From positions 1-7,192 of the forward strand of contig CAYPNT010000113.1 in the NCBI GenBank assembly GCA_964412235.1: a stretch of 7,192 bases of DNA. The letters run 5' to 3'. The translations under genes were made by a program, and so were the position numbers. How positions within the stretch are numbered: position 1 is the first letter of the stretch; each line of letters starts with the position of its first letter. Positions 1 to 6,311 of this stretch are shown here, piece after piece. The notes beneath the pieces are model-generated. The model was not told the DNA's origin, did no database searches, and saw only the letters and a program-made list of their open reading frames with translations. The DNA is from JAYZQT01 sp964412235 (GTDB lineage Bacteria; Pseudomonadota; Alphaproteobacteria; MPNO01; UBA830).

Positions 1-63
1 GTGGGTTTTGCGTCTGTCGTTGAAGCAGCGCCCGCCGACTTCCCATTGGAGGGGCCAAATTGA
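1..63 (+). CDS. 3' end of an unidentified upstream gene (partial)
   Basis: Frame 1 is open from the left edge to a TGA at 61-63 and gives 20 residues ending in FPLEGPN. The stop overlaps the TTG start of the iron-binding protein gene (TTGA at 60-63), the usual sign of translational coupling inside an operon. Frame 3 is closed early, at 19-21; frame 2 is open to a stop at 68-70 but does not give the tight overlap. The fragment is too short to assign to a family. An ATP-binding subunit (FbpC-like) would fit the context because the importer has no ATPase in this window, but that is only inference. Confidence 0.45.
   Translation: MGFASVVEAAPADFPLEGPN
48..54 (+). promoter_or_regulatory. Ribosome binding site that decides a TTG start
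   Basis: GGAGGGG lies 5 bases before the TTG at 60. The nearest in-frame ATG, at 81, would be 26 bases from it, too far for normal initiation. The site therefore supports the TTG as the real start of the binding-protein gene. Confidence 0.7.
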
Positions 64-1124
64 AAAATAAGTTAAAAAAAATGATAACGTGGTCCAAGCG
101 ACTTAACGACATAACAAGTATTAGTCTCATTACGGGCTTACTGTTAGGGTCCTTTTTTATCGCGTCGCGATCAAACGCCGACGAACTTAATGTATATTCC
201 CATCGGCAACCGTTCTTGATCAAGCCCTTCCTCCGAGCGTTTGAAAAATCGGCTGGTGTAAAGGTCAATGTGGTCCACGCATCTAAAGGTCTTGTGCAAC
301 GCCTTTTGGCAGAAGGATCTAGGAGCCCGGCTGACGTAGTTCTGACTGTAGACATTGGACGGCTTTATGCATACGCGGATAAAGATTTGTTTGCGCAAGT
401 AACTTCGAACAAGTTATTGGACAACATTCCTGTCCACCTTAGGGATAAAGAAAATTACTGGTTTGGGTTCTCTAAACGTGCCCGTGTTGTGGCTATAGCG
501 AAGGATAGGGTTTATCCGAAGGAGGTTTTGCGCATAGAGGATCTTGCTAATCCGAAGTGGAGAGGAAGAATTTGTAGTAGGCCAGGTAGCCATGTCTATA
601 ACCGAGCTTTGTTGGCGTCACTGATAGCCGCCCACGGAGAGGTAGAAGCGGAAAAATGGGCGCGAGGGCTGGTTGCTAACCTCGCGCGGCGGCCCCAAGG
701 GAATGACCGTGCCCAGGTGAAGGCTATATTTGAAGGAGTCTGTGACGTCGCGATTATCAATAGTTATTACTATGGTAAATTAAAATATTCAAAGGTTCCC
801 GTACAACGAGAATGGGCGGATAGGATCAATATTGTTTTTACTAATCAAAGCGATCGTGGAAATCATATAAATATTTCAGGTGGAGGTGTTGCCAAACACT
901 CGAAGAACAAACAGATAGCAACAAAATTGTTGGAGTTTTTAACAGAGGCCCCCGCGCAATTGTTGTATAGCAAAATCAACTATGAGTTCCCCGCCAACGA
1001 AAATGTTACACCTGGGAAAGTAGTCGCCTCGTGGGGAGCATTTAAAGAGGATAAGATACCAATAGGGACGATCGCTAAATTTGCGCCCTTAGCCCAGAAA
1101 ATTATTGATCGCGTTGGATGGTAG
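60..1124 (+). CDS. fbpA: Ferric-iron ABC transporter, periplasmic binding protein (FbpA/FutA/IdiA type)
   Basis: This protein of 354 residues should bind Fe(3+) in the periplasm and deliver it to the inner-membrane permease encoded next. A basic N-terminus and hydrophobic stretch (about 18-35) form a signal peptide, with likely cleavage after SNA at residue 40. The mature protein opens with ELNVYSHRQPFLI, close to the VYSYRQPYL opening of one FutA/IdiA-like clade. Other family blocks follow: SPADVVLTVDIGRL (89-102), RRPQGNDRAQVKAI (210-223), NSYYYGK (234-240) and NHINISGGGVAKHS (268-281). Candidate iron ligands are Tyr180 and the Tyr236-238 cluster, with Tyr46 and His48 near the N-terminus; family members use a C-terminal Tyr pair. 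Length is normal. The TTG start is chosen from the Shine-Dalgarno sequence at 48-54 and the TTGA overlap with the preceding gene. Iron as substrate is well supported by motifs; the oxidation state is inferred from the family. No promoter is visible, so it is probably transcribed from upstream. Confidence 0.9.
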   Translation: MKNKLKKMITWSKRLNDITSISLITGLLLGSFFIASRSNADELNVYSHRQPFLIKPFLRAFEKSAGVKVNVVHASKGLVQRLLAEGSRSPADVVLTVDIGRLYAYADKDLFAQVTSNKLLDNIPVHLRDKENYWFGFSKRARVVAIAKDRVYPKEVLRIEDLANPKWRGRICSRPGSHVYNRALLASLIAAHGEVEAEKWARGLVANLARRPQGNDRAQVKAIFEGVCDVAIINSYYYGKLKYSKVPVQREWADRINIVFTNQSDRGNHINISGGGVAKHSKNKQIATKLLEFLTEAPAQLLYSKINYEFPANENVTPGKVVASWGAFKEDKIPIGTIAKFAPLAQKIIDRVGW

Positions 1125-1127
1125 GGT

Positions 1128-2753
1128 TTGTTAGCTAAATTTATTTTAACTAAGGTTCACTTTGCGGCCTGGTCTGGGATTGCGCTGGTCATTGCATTTG
1201 TCCTTCTTGGACCATTCATTTCGATCTTGATCGTGATAACGGGCGACAGTGGAGGCCTTTGGGGCCACCTGATGAACACAGTGTTTCCGCGTTATGTAGC
1301 GAATACGTTGGTGCTCATGATTGGGGTGGGAATTCTGTCTTTGTTTTTTGGTTTGTCTTCGGCGTGGGTTGTGTCGCGTCTACAATTCCCTGGAGACAGG
1401 GTTTTTGAATGGTTGCTAATATTGCCGGCAACGGTACCAGCTTATCTTATCGCCTATACATACACGGACCTGCTTGAGTTTGCTGGCCCAGTGCAGGGAC
1501 TTTTGCGTGATATTTTTGGTTGGCAAACAGCGCGAGATTATTGGTTTCCCGAGATCAGGTCGATGGGCGGCGCAATACTCGTTATGTCGGCGGTCCTGTA
1601 CCCTTACATCTACCTCTTAGCGCGAGTAGCGTTTTACACTACGCCGGTCTCCCTTCACGAGGTTGCCAGACTGCATAAACCAACTTCAACAATATTTTTT
1701 GACTTAAGCCTAGCTCGTCCGGCGATAGTGGCGGGCTTGGCATTAGTTTTAATGGAAGTAATTTCCGACTTTGGCACGGTTGAATACTTTGCTGTGAATA
1801 CAATAACTCTTGGAATTTTCAATGTATGGCTCGGGATGAATAATTTGACAGCTGCTGCGCAGATTGCGGGGCTGGCATTTATATTTATTTTGGCTCTTCT
1901 GGTTATTGAATGGAGGGCCAGGGCCCGCCAAAGGTTCTTCGACACTAGTCAGCGAACGAACACGATTTCGAAAAGTCCTCCTACTAAACTAGGCATACTG
2001 CTGTGCATTATTATTTGTGCAGTACCGATACTCTTAGGTTTTGTCGTACCTGTCAGCGTTCTCCTTACATTTGTGTTTGAAGACTACGCAATTTCTGACA
2101 TCAAAAGTTTGGTTTTGAGTGGAGTACATTCTCTCCTTGTATCCTTCTTTGCTGCGTTTTCTGTAATGATCCTTTCCATAATCATGGTGTCCGTCGCCAC
2201 CTACCAGAATTATCGTATCGTAAAAGTAATTACAGCAATTTCTGCTATGGGCTATGCGTTTCCTGGGGTTGTTTTAGCAATTGGTGTTGTGTCATTTGCA
2301 GGCGCGTTGGATCTTCGTTTTATAGGGAAGCTTTTAGGCGAAGGGTCTTCAGGAGTTTTAGTTGGAAGTGTTGGATTGTTGGTTTTTTCTTACGTTGTGA
2401 GGTTTGAGGCTATTGGTTATGGAGCTATAACTTCCGGGCTCGGTCGGTCTTCGCCCAATATTGTAAACGCTAACCACGTTTTAGGTCGAAGTTTCACCCA
2501 TAGCATCTTTATATTGATCCCCAGACTTTTGCATAAATCTATACTCGCAGGTGGATTGCTAGTATTCGTCGATGTGATGAAAGAATTGCCCATGACTTTA
2601 ATCTTGCGCCCATTCAACTTCGAAACGCTTTCTACCTATCTGTATCAATTTGCAAAGGACGAACTTTTGGAGGAAGCATCTCTTGCAGGTTTGGCAATAG
2701 TGGTTGTCGGTTTGGGTCCGATACTTTGGTTAAATGCGTCGCAACGCCGTTAA
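1128..2753 (+). CDS. fbpB: Iron ABC transporter permease, FbpB/SfuB-type double-domain protein
   Basis: An integral inner-membrane protein of 541 residues that should form the whole translocation channel for iron delivered by the preceding binding protein. It contains two binding-protein-dependent permease domains in tandem, about residues 55-265 and 330-535, joined by a basic cytoplasmic linker (262-287). About twelve hydrophobic segments can be picked out. Family signatures include ILPATVPAYLIAYTY (98-112), LARPAIVAGLALVLMEVISD (195-214) and FVDVMKELPMTLILRPFNFE (480-499), the last highly typical of Fe(3+) permeases. The start is TTG, one GGT codon after the TAG of the previous gene; the first in-frame ATG (residue 49) would remove the first membrane helix. 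The Shine-Dalgarno sequence is weak (GGATGG, about 6 bases ahead), so translation is probably coupled. Both EAA loops are degenerate: the first lacks its Gly and Pro, the second its Glu. Iron specificity is inferred from the partner gene and these motifs. Confidence 0.9.
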   Translation: MLAKFILTKVHFAAWSGIALVIAFVLLGPFISILIVITGDSGGLWGHLMNTVFPRYVANTLVLMIGVGILSLFFGLSSAWVVSRLQFPGDRVFEWLLILPATVPAYLIAYTYTDLLEFAGPVQGLLRDIFGWQTARDYWFPEIRSMGGAILVMSAVLYPYIYLLARVAFYTTPVSLHEVARLHKPTSTIFFDLSLARPAIVAGLALVLMEVISDFGTVEYFAVNTITLGIFNVWLGMNNLTAAAQIAGLAFIFILALLVIEWRARARQRFFDTSQRTNTISKSPPTKLGILLCIIICAVPILLGFVVPVSVLLTFVFEDYAISDIKSLVLSGVHSLLVSFFAAFSVMILSIIMVSVATYQNYRIVKVITAISAMGYAFPGVVLAIGVVSFAGALDLRFIGKLLGEGSSGVLVGSVGLLVFSYVVRFEAIGYGAITSGLGRSSPNIVNANHVLGRSFTHSIFILIPRLLHKSILAGGLLVFVDVMKELPMTLILRPFNFETLSTYLYQFAKDELLEEASLAGLAIVVVGLGPILWLNASQRR

Positions 2754-2801
2754 TCTATTCCAGTAAAATGTGTGGCTAAAATATTCTGAAATTATTGCTG
2801 G
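2754..2801. other. Short convergent intergenic gap
   Basis: The permease gene and the Fur gene converge here with 48 bases between stops. An imperfect A/T-rich inverted repeat (CCAG at 2760-2763 against CTGG at 2798-2801) is present, but it has a long loop and no T run. I see no convincing terminator for either direction. Confidence 0.4.
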
Positions 2802-3224
2802 TCATTCGTTATTTGAAAGAGGCTTGCAATAAAGTTCCATGCGTTCGCCCACTATTTCGAAGCCGTGGTCGCTAGCAATTTTGTGCATAACACTTTCAAG
2901 AATATCGTCGCTAAACTCAATTACCTTGCCCGTAGTGACGTCAATGATGTGGTGATGGTGGCATTCCGGCGAAACTGTGCATTCATAGCGCGCCCTACCA
3001 TCGCCAAAATTGTGACTTTTGATTATCTTCGCGTCTTCTAGTATGCGAACGGTACGGTATACGGTAGCTAAGCTAATTTTTGAATCTTCTTCAGACGCTC
3101 TCCGGTAAATTTCCTCTGCGTCTGGGTGGTCGTCGCTTTCTGCAATTATGCGTGCCACAAGCTTGCGCGGTCGCGTAATCTTAAGCCCTTTTGAGCGGCA
3201 AAGTTCTTCTACTATCGCATCCAT
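2802..3224 (-). CDS. fur: Fur-family metal-responsive transcriptional repressor
   Basis: A 140-residue cytoplasmic DNA-binding regulator, normal length for Fur. The N-terminal winged helix (about 1-80) includes GLKITRPRKLVARII and the recognition-helix block SLATVYRTVRILED (51-64). The C-terminal dimerisation and metal-binding half includes ECHHHHIIDVTTGKVIEFSDD (87-107). Ligands of one classical site are intact: His33, Glu81, His92, Glu103. At the second site the usual Asp is His91 and the usual His (of DHRLELYG) is Glu127. The Cys-X2-Cys structural zinc site is absent, as in alphaproteobacterial Fur/Mur proteins, which respond to iron or manganese; the effector metal cannot be decided from sequence. 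The sequence is Fur-like rather than Irr-like. The ATG start has only a weak GA-rich site upstream, about 10 bases away. The iron importer is next door, so it is a likely target. It follows the DUF1989 gene by 100 bases and probably has its own promoter. Confidence 0.9.
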   Translation of the reverse strand: MDAIVEELCRSKGLKITRPRKLVARIIAESDDHPDAEEIYRRASEEDSKISLATVYRTVRILEDAKIIKSHNFGDGRARYECTVSPECHHHHIIDVTTGKVIEFSDDILESVMHKIASDHGFEIVGERMELYCKPLSNNE

Positions 3225-3265
3225 TGAAACGGACTCTTCTAAATGTAGGCGCCAGGAGTGCGTTA

Positions 3266-3294
3266 AATATAGGAAATTATTTCTAAAAAGGGAA
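3266..3294 (-). promoter_or_regulatory. Possible fur promoter with palindromic operator
   Basis: On the minus strand a TATATT (3271-3266) could be a -10 element, with a poor -35 (TTCCCT, 3294-3289) 17 bases upstream. Between them sits the perfect 11-base palindrome GAAATTATTTC (3273-3283). Extended on the minus strand it reads TTAGAAATAATTTCCTA, loosely like the TTAGAA-N-TTCTAA iron control element of alphaproteobacteria. Its position between -35 and -10 is typical of an operator. Function is inferred. Confidence 0.35.
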
Positions 3295-3324
3295 TGAAAT
3301 GTTGAGTTTAAATAGTTTCCGCCT

Positions 3325-3972
3325 TTATTTGTTTGGATCCCACACGACTACTCGGACCGGCGTCGGATTAAAGTCGTTAACCGGATTGTTTATTTGGGGA
3401 CAATTAGAAATAATTGAGAGCACATCGTTTTCGGCCCGAAGGTCGAGAAAATCCCCTGGTTTTGAAATACTTGGGCCCATATCCATGTTGCCGTCTTTAT
3501 CCACGGGTACATACATGAAAAAATTTAAATTTGCCGCCATATCGCGTTTACCAAGCCCATACTTTTTCATTTCAAACAGAAAGTTCTCTCGGCAGCCGGT
3601 CTGCTTTTCTACGTCGTATCTGAATTTATTTAACTCAGCGGAGCAGCATCCTCCGATCGTGTCATGAAACCCGCAGCTGTCCTCCGTAATAGTGAGTAAC
3701 GGGGTTAAACCAACAGAAAAAAGCGTGGTACCTTTGGTTATAAAGATCCCAGTCTGATTAATTTTCATCGTGTCTGCGGCCGCGTAACGATCCTCAAGGT
3801 CGTTCGCATTCCAGCACAAAAAATCGACAGCTTGTTTGCCTTCCAAGTCAATAATTCGAAGCATTTCGCCGGCACGGACGATCCGGCTCCAACTGCTCCG
3901 TGCCGCGATGACGGTATCCTCGAGTATATCGCCGATTATTTCTGGTTGCGTAATCATCGTATGCACTCTCAC
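3325..3972 (-). CDS. DUF1989 (urea carboxylase-associated family) protein
   Basis: A 215-residue predicted soluble protein of the DUF1989 family. It is close to urea amidolyase/urea carboxylase-associated protein 2, members of which form the two-subunit carboxyguanidine deiminase (CgdAB) in guanidine use. Family blocks are seen throughout: RIIDLEGKQAVDFL (39-52), DSCGFHDTIGGCCSAE (98-113), CRENF (127-131), GLGKRDMAANLNFFMYVPV (139-157), LRAENDVLSIISNCPQINNP (178-197) and FNPTPVRVVVW (201-211). Cys100, His103, Cys109/110 and Cys191 are candidate metal or active-site residues. The usual NPCN cysteine is Val198. No second DUF1989 subunit and no urea or guanidine carboxylase lies in the window, so the guanidine role should not be assumed. 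The GTG start at 3972 overlaps the preceding stop (GTGA). An ATG at 3957 with GAGAG 8 bases ahead is an equally good start and would leave 210 residues. Deaminase-like activity on an operon intermediate is inference. Confidence 0.85.
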   Translation of the reverse strand: MRVHTMITQPEIIGDILEDTVIAARSSWSRIVRAGEMLRIIDLEGKQAVDFLCWNANDLEDRYAAADTMKINQTGIFITKGTTLFSVGLTPLLTITEDSCGFHDTIGGCCSAELNKFRYDVEKQTGCRENFLFEMKKYGLGKRDMAANLNFFMYVPVDKDGNMDMGPSISKPGDFLDLRAENDVLSIISNCPQINNPVNDFNPTPVRVVVWDPNK

Positions 3973-4790
3973 GGGTATAAATCGAACGCTGCGTCGAGAT
4001 AGTGTTGGGTGTACTCTCGGGGCAAGTTGTGCCCGCAGTCATTGATCAATCGAACAGCGGCGTGTGGAATGCGTTCTCCCAAGACCTCGGTCGTTAAGTG
4101 AGCGGGGCAGGGCTTATCATCGGTTCCGTGGATCATGAGTACATTTTTTTTAGCTTCATTAATTGTCTTTAATTCCGCATCGGAGACGACACCTGCAGTA
4201 ACAAATCTTTGCCTGTCACCCGCAAACATTGATTCAAAATAATCGGAGTATCCTTCCTGTGCGAGGAGGTTCCATCGTCCCTCAATCATAGCCTCCGAAA
4301 CTGCGGCGCTATCAAAAACCATATCTGCCATTGCAGCCCGTAACTCAACGCGGTCGGCAGGAAGTGACCAGAAGGCATCAAGATATTGGTTCAACGGATA
4401 ATCCGCTCCAATCGTGCTGCTTGTGAGCACGTGAGTGACCCTGTTACTTGCCGCCGCAACCTTCAAGGCTAATGCGCCTCCAAGTGAATGACCCGCAATA
4501 CCGACAGGGCCGTCGGGCATAAGGCCCAATAACGCAACACCCTGTCTTACCCATAGGTCCACGTCAAAATACGGTTGTGTACTTTTGCGGGCGGAATCTC
4601 CAAACCCGATCAAGTCGGTTGCGAAGATATGATACCGGTCTGATAGTGCGGAGAGCGCGGGTTCAAAGTTACCCATAATAGAGGTTCCGGGGCCCACGCC
4701 ATGCATCATCAGGACAGGAAAGCCTTGTCCACCTTCCCAATAGTGAACTTTGTGAGTTTCTATTTCGACGTAACGACTTGCAAGTTCCAC
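3969..4790 (-). CDS. Alpha/beta hydrolase, MhpC/DmpD-like
   Basis: A 273-residue cytoplasmic alpha/beta-hydrolase-fold enzyme. The oxyanion-hole loop HGVGPG (30-35) resembles that of meta-cleavage C-C bond hydrolases (2-hydroxymuconic semialdehyde hydrolase, MhpC). It is followed by DLIGFGDS (59-66), the nucleophile elbow GHSLGG with Ser102, a helical lid (about 130-200), HGTDDKPCP with Asp225 as the likely acid, and the catalytic His254 in DCGHNLP. The triad is complete, so the enzyme should be active. Ester, lactone, amide or C-C cleavage are all possible, and the substrate cannot be told from sequence. No signal peptide is present. The GTG start is supported by GGAGAA 4-5 bases upstream, inside the 10-base gap after the preceding hydrolase gene. 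Its stop overlaps the start of the DUF1989 gene. Two different hydrolases side by side suggest successive steps of one pathway, a role comparable in kind to RutD beside RutC in pyrimidine breakdown. Confidence 0.85.
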   Translation of the reverse strand: MELASRYVEIETHKVHYWEGGQGFPVLMMHGVGPGTSIMGNFEPALSALSDRYHIFATDLIGFGDSARKSTQPYFDVDLWVRQGVALLGLMPDGPVGIAGHSLGGALALKVAAASNRVTHVLTSSTIGADYPLNQYLDAFWSLPADRVELRAAMADMVFDSAAVSEAMIEGRWNLLAQEGYSDYFESMFAGDRQRFVTAGVVSDAELKTINEAKKNVLMIHGTDDKPCPAHLTTEVLGERIPHAAVRLINDCGHNLPREYTQHYLDAAFDLYP

Positions 4791-4794
4791 AGTA

Positions 4795-4800
4795 TTCTCC
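4795..4800 (-). promoter_or_regulatory. Ribosome binding site for the GTG-started hydrolase
   Basis: GGAGAA on the minus strand fills most of the 10-base gap between the two hydrolase genes and lies 4 bases before the GTG at 4790. It supports that non-ATG start. Confidence 0.65.
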
Positions 4801-5880
4801 TCACGCGGTAAGTGTTCTAGCCATCCAGTCGGCCATCAGGGTCCGGTATTGAAAGCCCAAATTGTGACAACAGTGGACACCATTTGTTTCAATATGCAAC
4901 TCCGCTAAATCACCCAACGAATCCGCAATCCGTTGTGCCTGTTTATAGTGAAAAATTGCATCGCGTTTACCGTGTACAATGAGCGTGGGGCATAAAACAT
5001 TTGCGATGCAGTCATCTAATGTTGCGGATCCCATTTTAGTTCGGGCCTCGTCGTAGGTTGCCGAATCCGTGGTCCACAAAAATCCATCAAGAATAGTTTT
5101 CGGCATTGTTTCCCAATCACCTAAATCGTAGCAACCTCCAAATACTGCGAGAGCTTTGACACGAGCGTTCAGTGAAGCGGCGCGCAAAATATAATAACCA
5201 CCCAGACTTCGCCCGAGTAGCCCAATTCGCTGCGCATCAATTTCGGGGCGGCTCTCTATTTCGTTATAAACAGACAAAATAGAGCGTTCATATCCCTCCT
5301 TTAGTAAGGCTTTATCGCGCACTTCACCTTGTCCGGGACCGTCATAGGCAAAGGAGGCCAATCCCCGTTTTACGCACATTTCTGAGATTGAAAAGAAGTC
5401 TTCTTTGGTGGAATCCAAACCCGGAACCAGTATAACGCACGGCTGAGCATTCTCAGCGGCGGCTGATAATCGTAAATATCCGGGGAGCACATGATCCTCG
5501 TGTCGAATTTCAATTCGCTCTGCCGGTGGTAGTAGGTGTGGCGCGGCTTCGCGGAAGGCGGCTTCTTTTTGTTTTTGGAGTTTGCGTTTTAGGTCGGGCG
5601 CGTGACCAGCGACGACTTGTCCGACGTGATAACAAAGGCTCGCGCGAACGAACGCTTCGCCTGCGGTTACCAGACTACCGTTAGATAGTCGATCATGGGC
5701 TAGGCTGTAGTGTTGGTCTGCTACCGCGCTCCATGCCACCGGCCAGTCATCCCAATTTGTTATTTTGGGGCGGACTGATTGGATGTCGTTCGCATCGACA
5801 CCGTCGGCGACAAGCCTCGGTATCCAATACTCGAAAATTTCATCATCAAAGGAAGGTTGCCCTGTGGCGGTCGTCATCAT
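4801..5880 (-). CDS. Alpha/beta hydrolase, 2,6-dihydroxypseudooxynicotine hydrolase-like
   Basis: A 359-residue two-part enzyme. Residues 1-115 are a mostly helical N-terminal region (DDWPVAWSAVADQHYSLA at 44-61, then a long basic helix at 97-110) that should cap the active site. Residues 125-359 are the alpha/beta core: VPGLDSTKEDFF (152-163), AYDGPGQGE (178-186), nucleophile elbow GRSLGGYY with Ser225, HGKRDAIF with Asp307, and GVHCCHN with His336. This layout resembles 2,6-dihydroxypseudooxynicotine hydrolase of nicotine-degrading Arthrobacter, a C-C bond hydrolase, and more loosely FrsA/DUF1100 proteins. Glu257, in DLGDWET, lies where that enzyme has an extra catalytic Glu, but the alignment there is from memory. 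Nicotine as substrate is not implied. The start is ATG at 5880, overlapping the RidA-family stop (ATGA); a second ATG follows at once. No Shine-Dalgarno sequence is evident, so translation is probably coupled. Confidence 0.85.
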   Translation of the reverse strand: MMTTATGQPSFDDEIFEYWIPRLVADGVDANDIQSVRPKITNWDDWPVAWSAVADQHYSLAHDRLSNGSLVTAGEAFVRASLCYHVGQVVAGHAPDLKRKLQKQKEAAFREAAPHLLPPAERIEIRHEDHVLPGYLRLSAAAENAQPCVILVPGLDSTKEDFFSISEMCVKRGLASFAYDGPGQGEVRDKALLKEGYERSILSVYNEIESRPEIDAQRIGLLGRSLGGYYILRAASLNARVKALAVFGGCYDLGDWETMPKTILDGFLWTTDSATYDEARTKMGSATLDDCIANVLCPTLIVHGKRDAIFHYKQAQRIADSLGDLAELHIETNGVHCCHNLGFQYRTLMADWMARTLTA

Positions 5881-6311
5881 ATGACAGCAATTGCATTGAT
5901 TTCAACGAGGCAGCGTGGGTCTGTTGCCAGCTGCACGACTTGAACTGTTGTCGTGGCGGGCTTCGCGTCCCCAAAATATTCTCCCCAAACCTTATTCATG
6001 GCGTCTTGGTCGGTAAGGTCGGTCACAAAACGCGATGCGGTCACAATATCTTGAAAACCGGCGCCTACGGCATGAAGTCCCTTCTTTAAATTTTCAAGCG
6101 CTGCGCGCGTTTGACCCTCCATATCACTTGGCATGTCGTCAAATTCTTCGGGACGGTGAGGATGGTGATGGTATACGGGTGCGGCAGTAACTCCCGCCAA
6201 GTGGACGTGTGTACCGCCCGTGACTGTAATAGCTGGCGCATACGGCATCCACATATCGGGCGCATCTGGCCAATGAATATGTTCTACAACTTTGTTCAAG
6301 CCCGCCTCCAT
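5877..6311 (-). CDS. RidA/YjgF/YER057c-family protein
   Basis: A 144-residue Rid-superfamily protein, typically a trimer with active sites between subunits. RidA itself hydrolyses reactive enamine/imine intermediates, and RutC acts on aminoacrylate in pyrimidine breakdown. The C-terminal block DPRCLVEINAIAVI (131-144) supplies the conserved Arg133 and Glu137 expected of deaminating members. YFGDAKPATTTVQV (112-125) is also typical. A His-rich segment VYHHHPHRPEEFDDMP (46-61), absent from E. coli RidA, is spliced into the first half and marks a separate subfamily. It lies 98 bases downstream of the transporter gene and its stop overlaps the next hydrolase start. The ATG at 6311 has no good ribosome site. 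The TTG at 6299 has GGAGG 5 bases ahead and may be the real start, which would shorten the protein to 140 residues. It most likely handles an imine or enamine product in the operon's pathway. Confidence 0.88.
   Translation of the reverse strand: MEAGLNKVVEHIHWPDAPDMWMPYAPAITVTGGTHVHLAGVTAAPVYHHHPHRPEEFDDMPSDMEGQTRAALENLKKGLHAVGAGFQDIVTASRFVTDLTDQDAMNKVWGEYFGDAKPATTTVQVVQLATDPRCLVEINAIAVI
6305..6309 (-). promoter_or_regulatory. Ribosome binding site supporting a later RidA-family start
   Basis: GGAGG on the minus strand overlaps the first annotated codons and lies 5 bases before an in-frame TTG at 6299-6297. Similar GGAG-type sites precede the other TTG and GTG starts in the window, so initiation at 6299 is at least as likely as at the ATG at 6311. 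Confidence 0.45.

Noticed and set aside
1655..1945. Minus-strand open frames inside the permease gene, also 2417-2617 and 171-398
   Set aside because: They lie opposite strongly supported coding sequence and show no motif; they are shadow frames.
2754..2801. Bidirectional terminator between the convergent permease and fur genes
   Set aside because: The only inverted repeat is imperfect, A/T-rich, long-looped and without a T run.
2802..3224. Assignment of the regulator as Irr
   Set aside because: The HHHH run is suggestive, but KVIEFSDD, the ISLATVYRTVRILED block and the overall layout match Fur/Mur; the N-terminal heme-regulatory motif of many Irr proteins is missing.
3299..3667. 122-residue open frame on the + strand
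   Set aside because: It lies antisense to the DUF1989 gene for most of its length, and its translation shows no family motif, while the opposite strand matches DUF1989 throughout.
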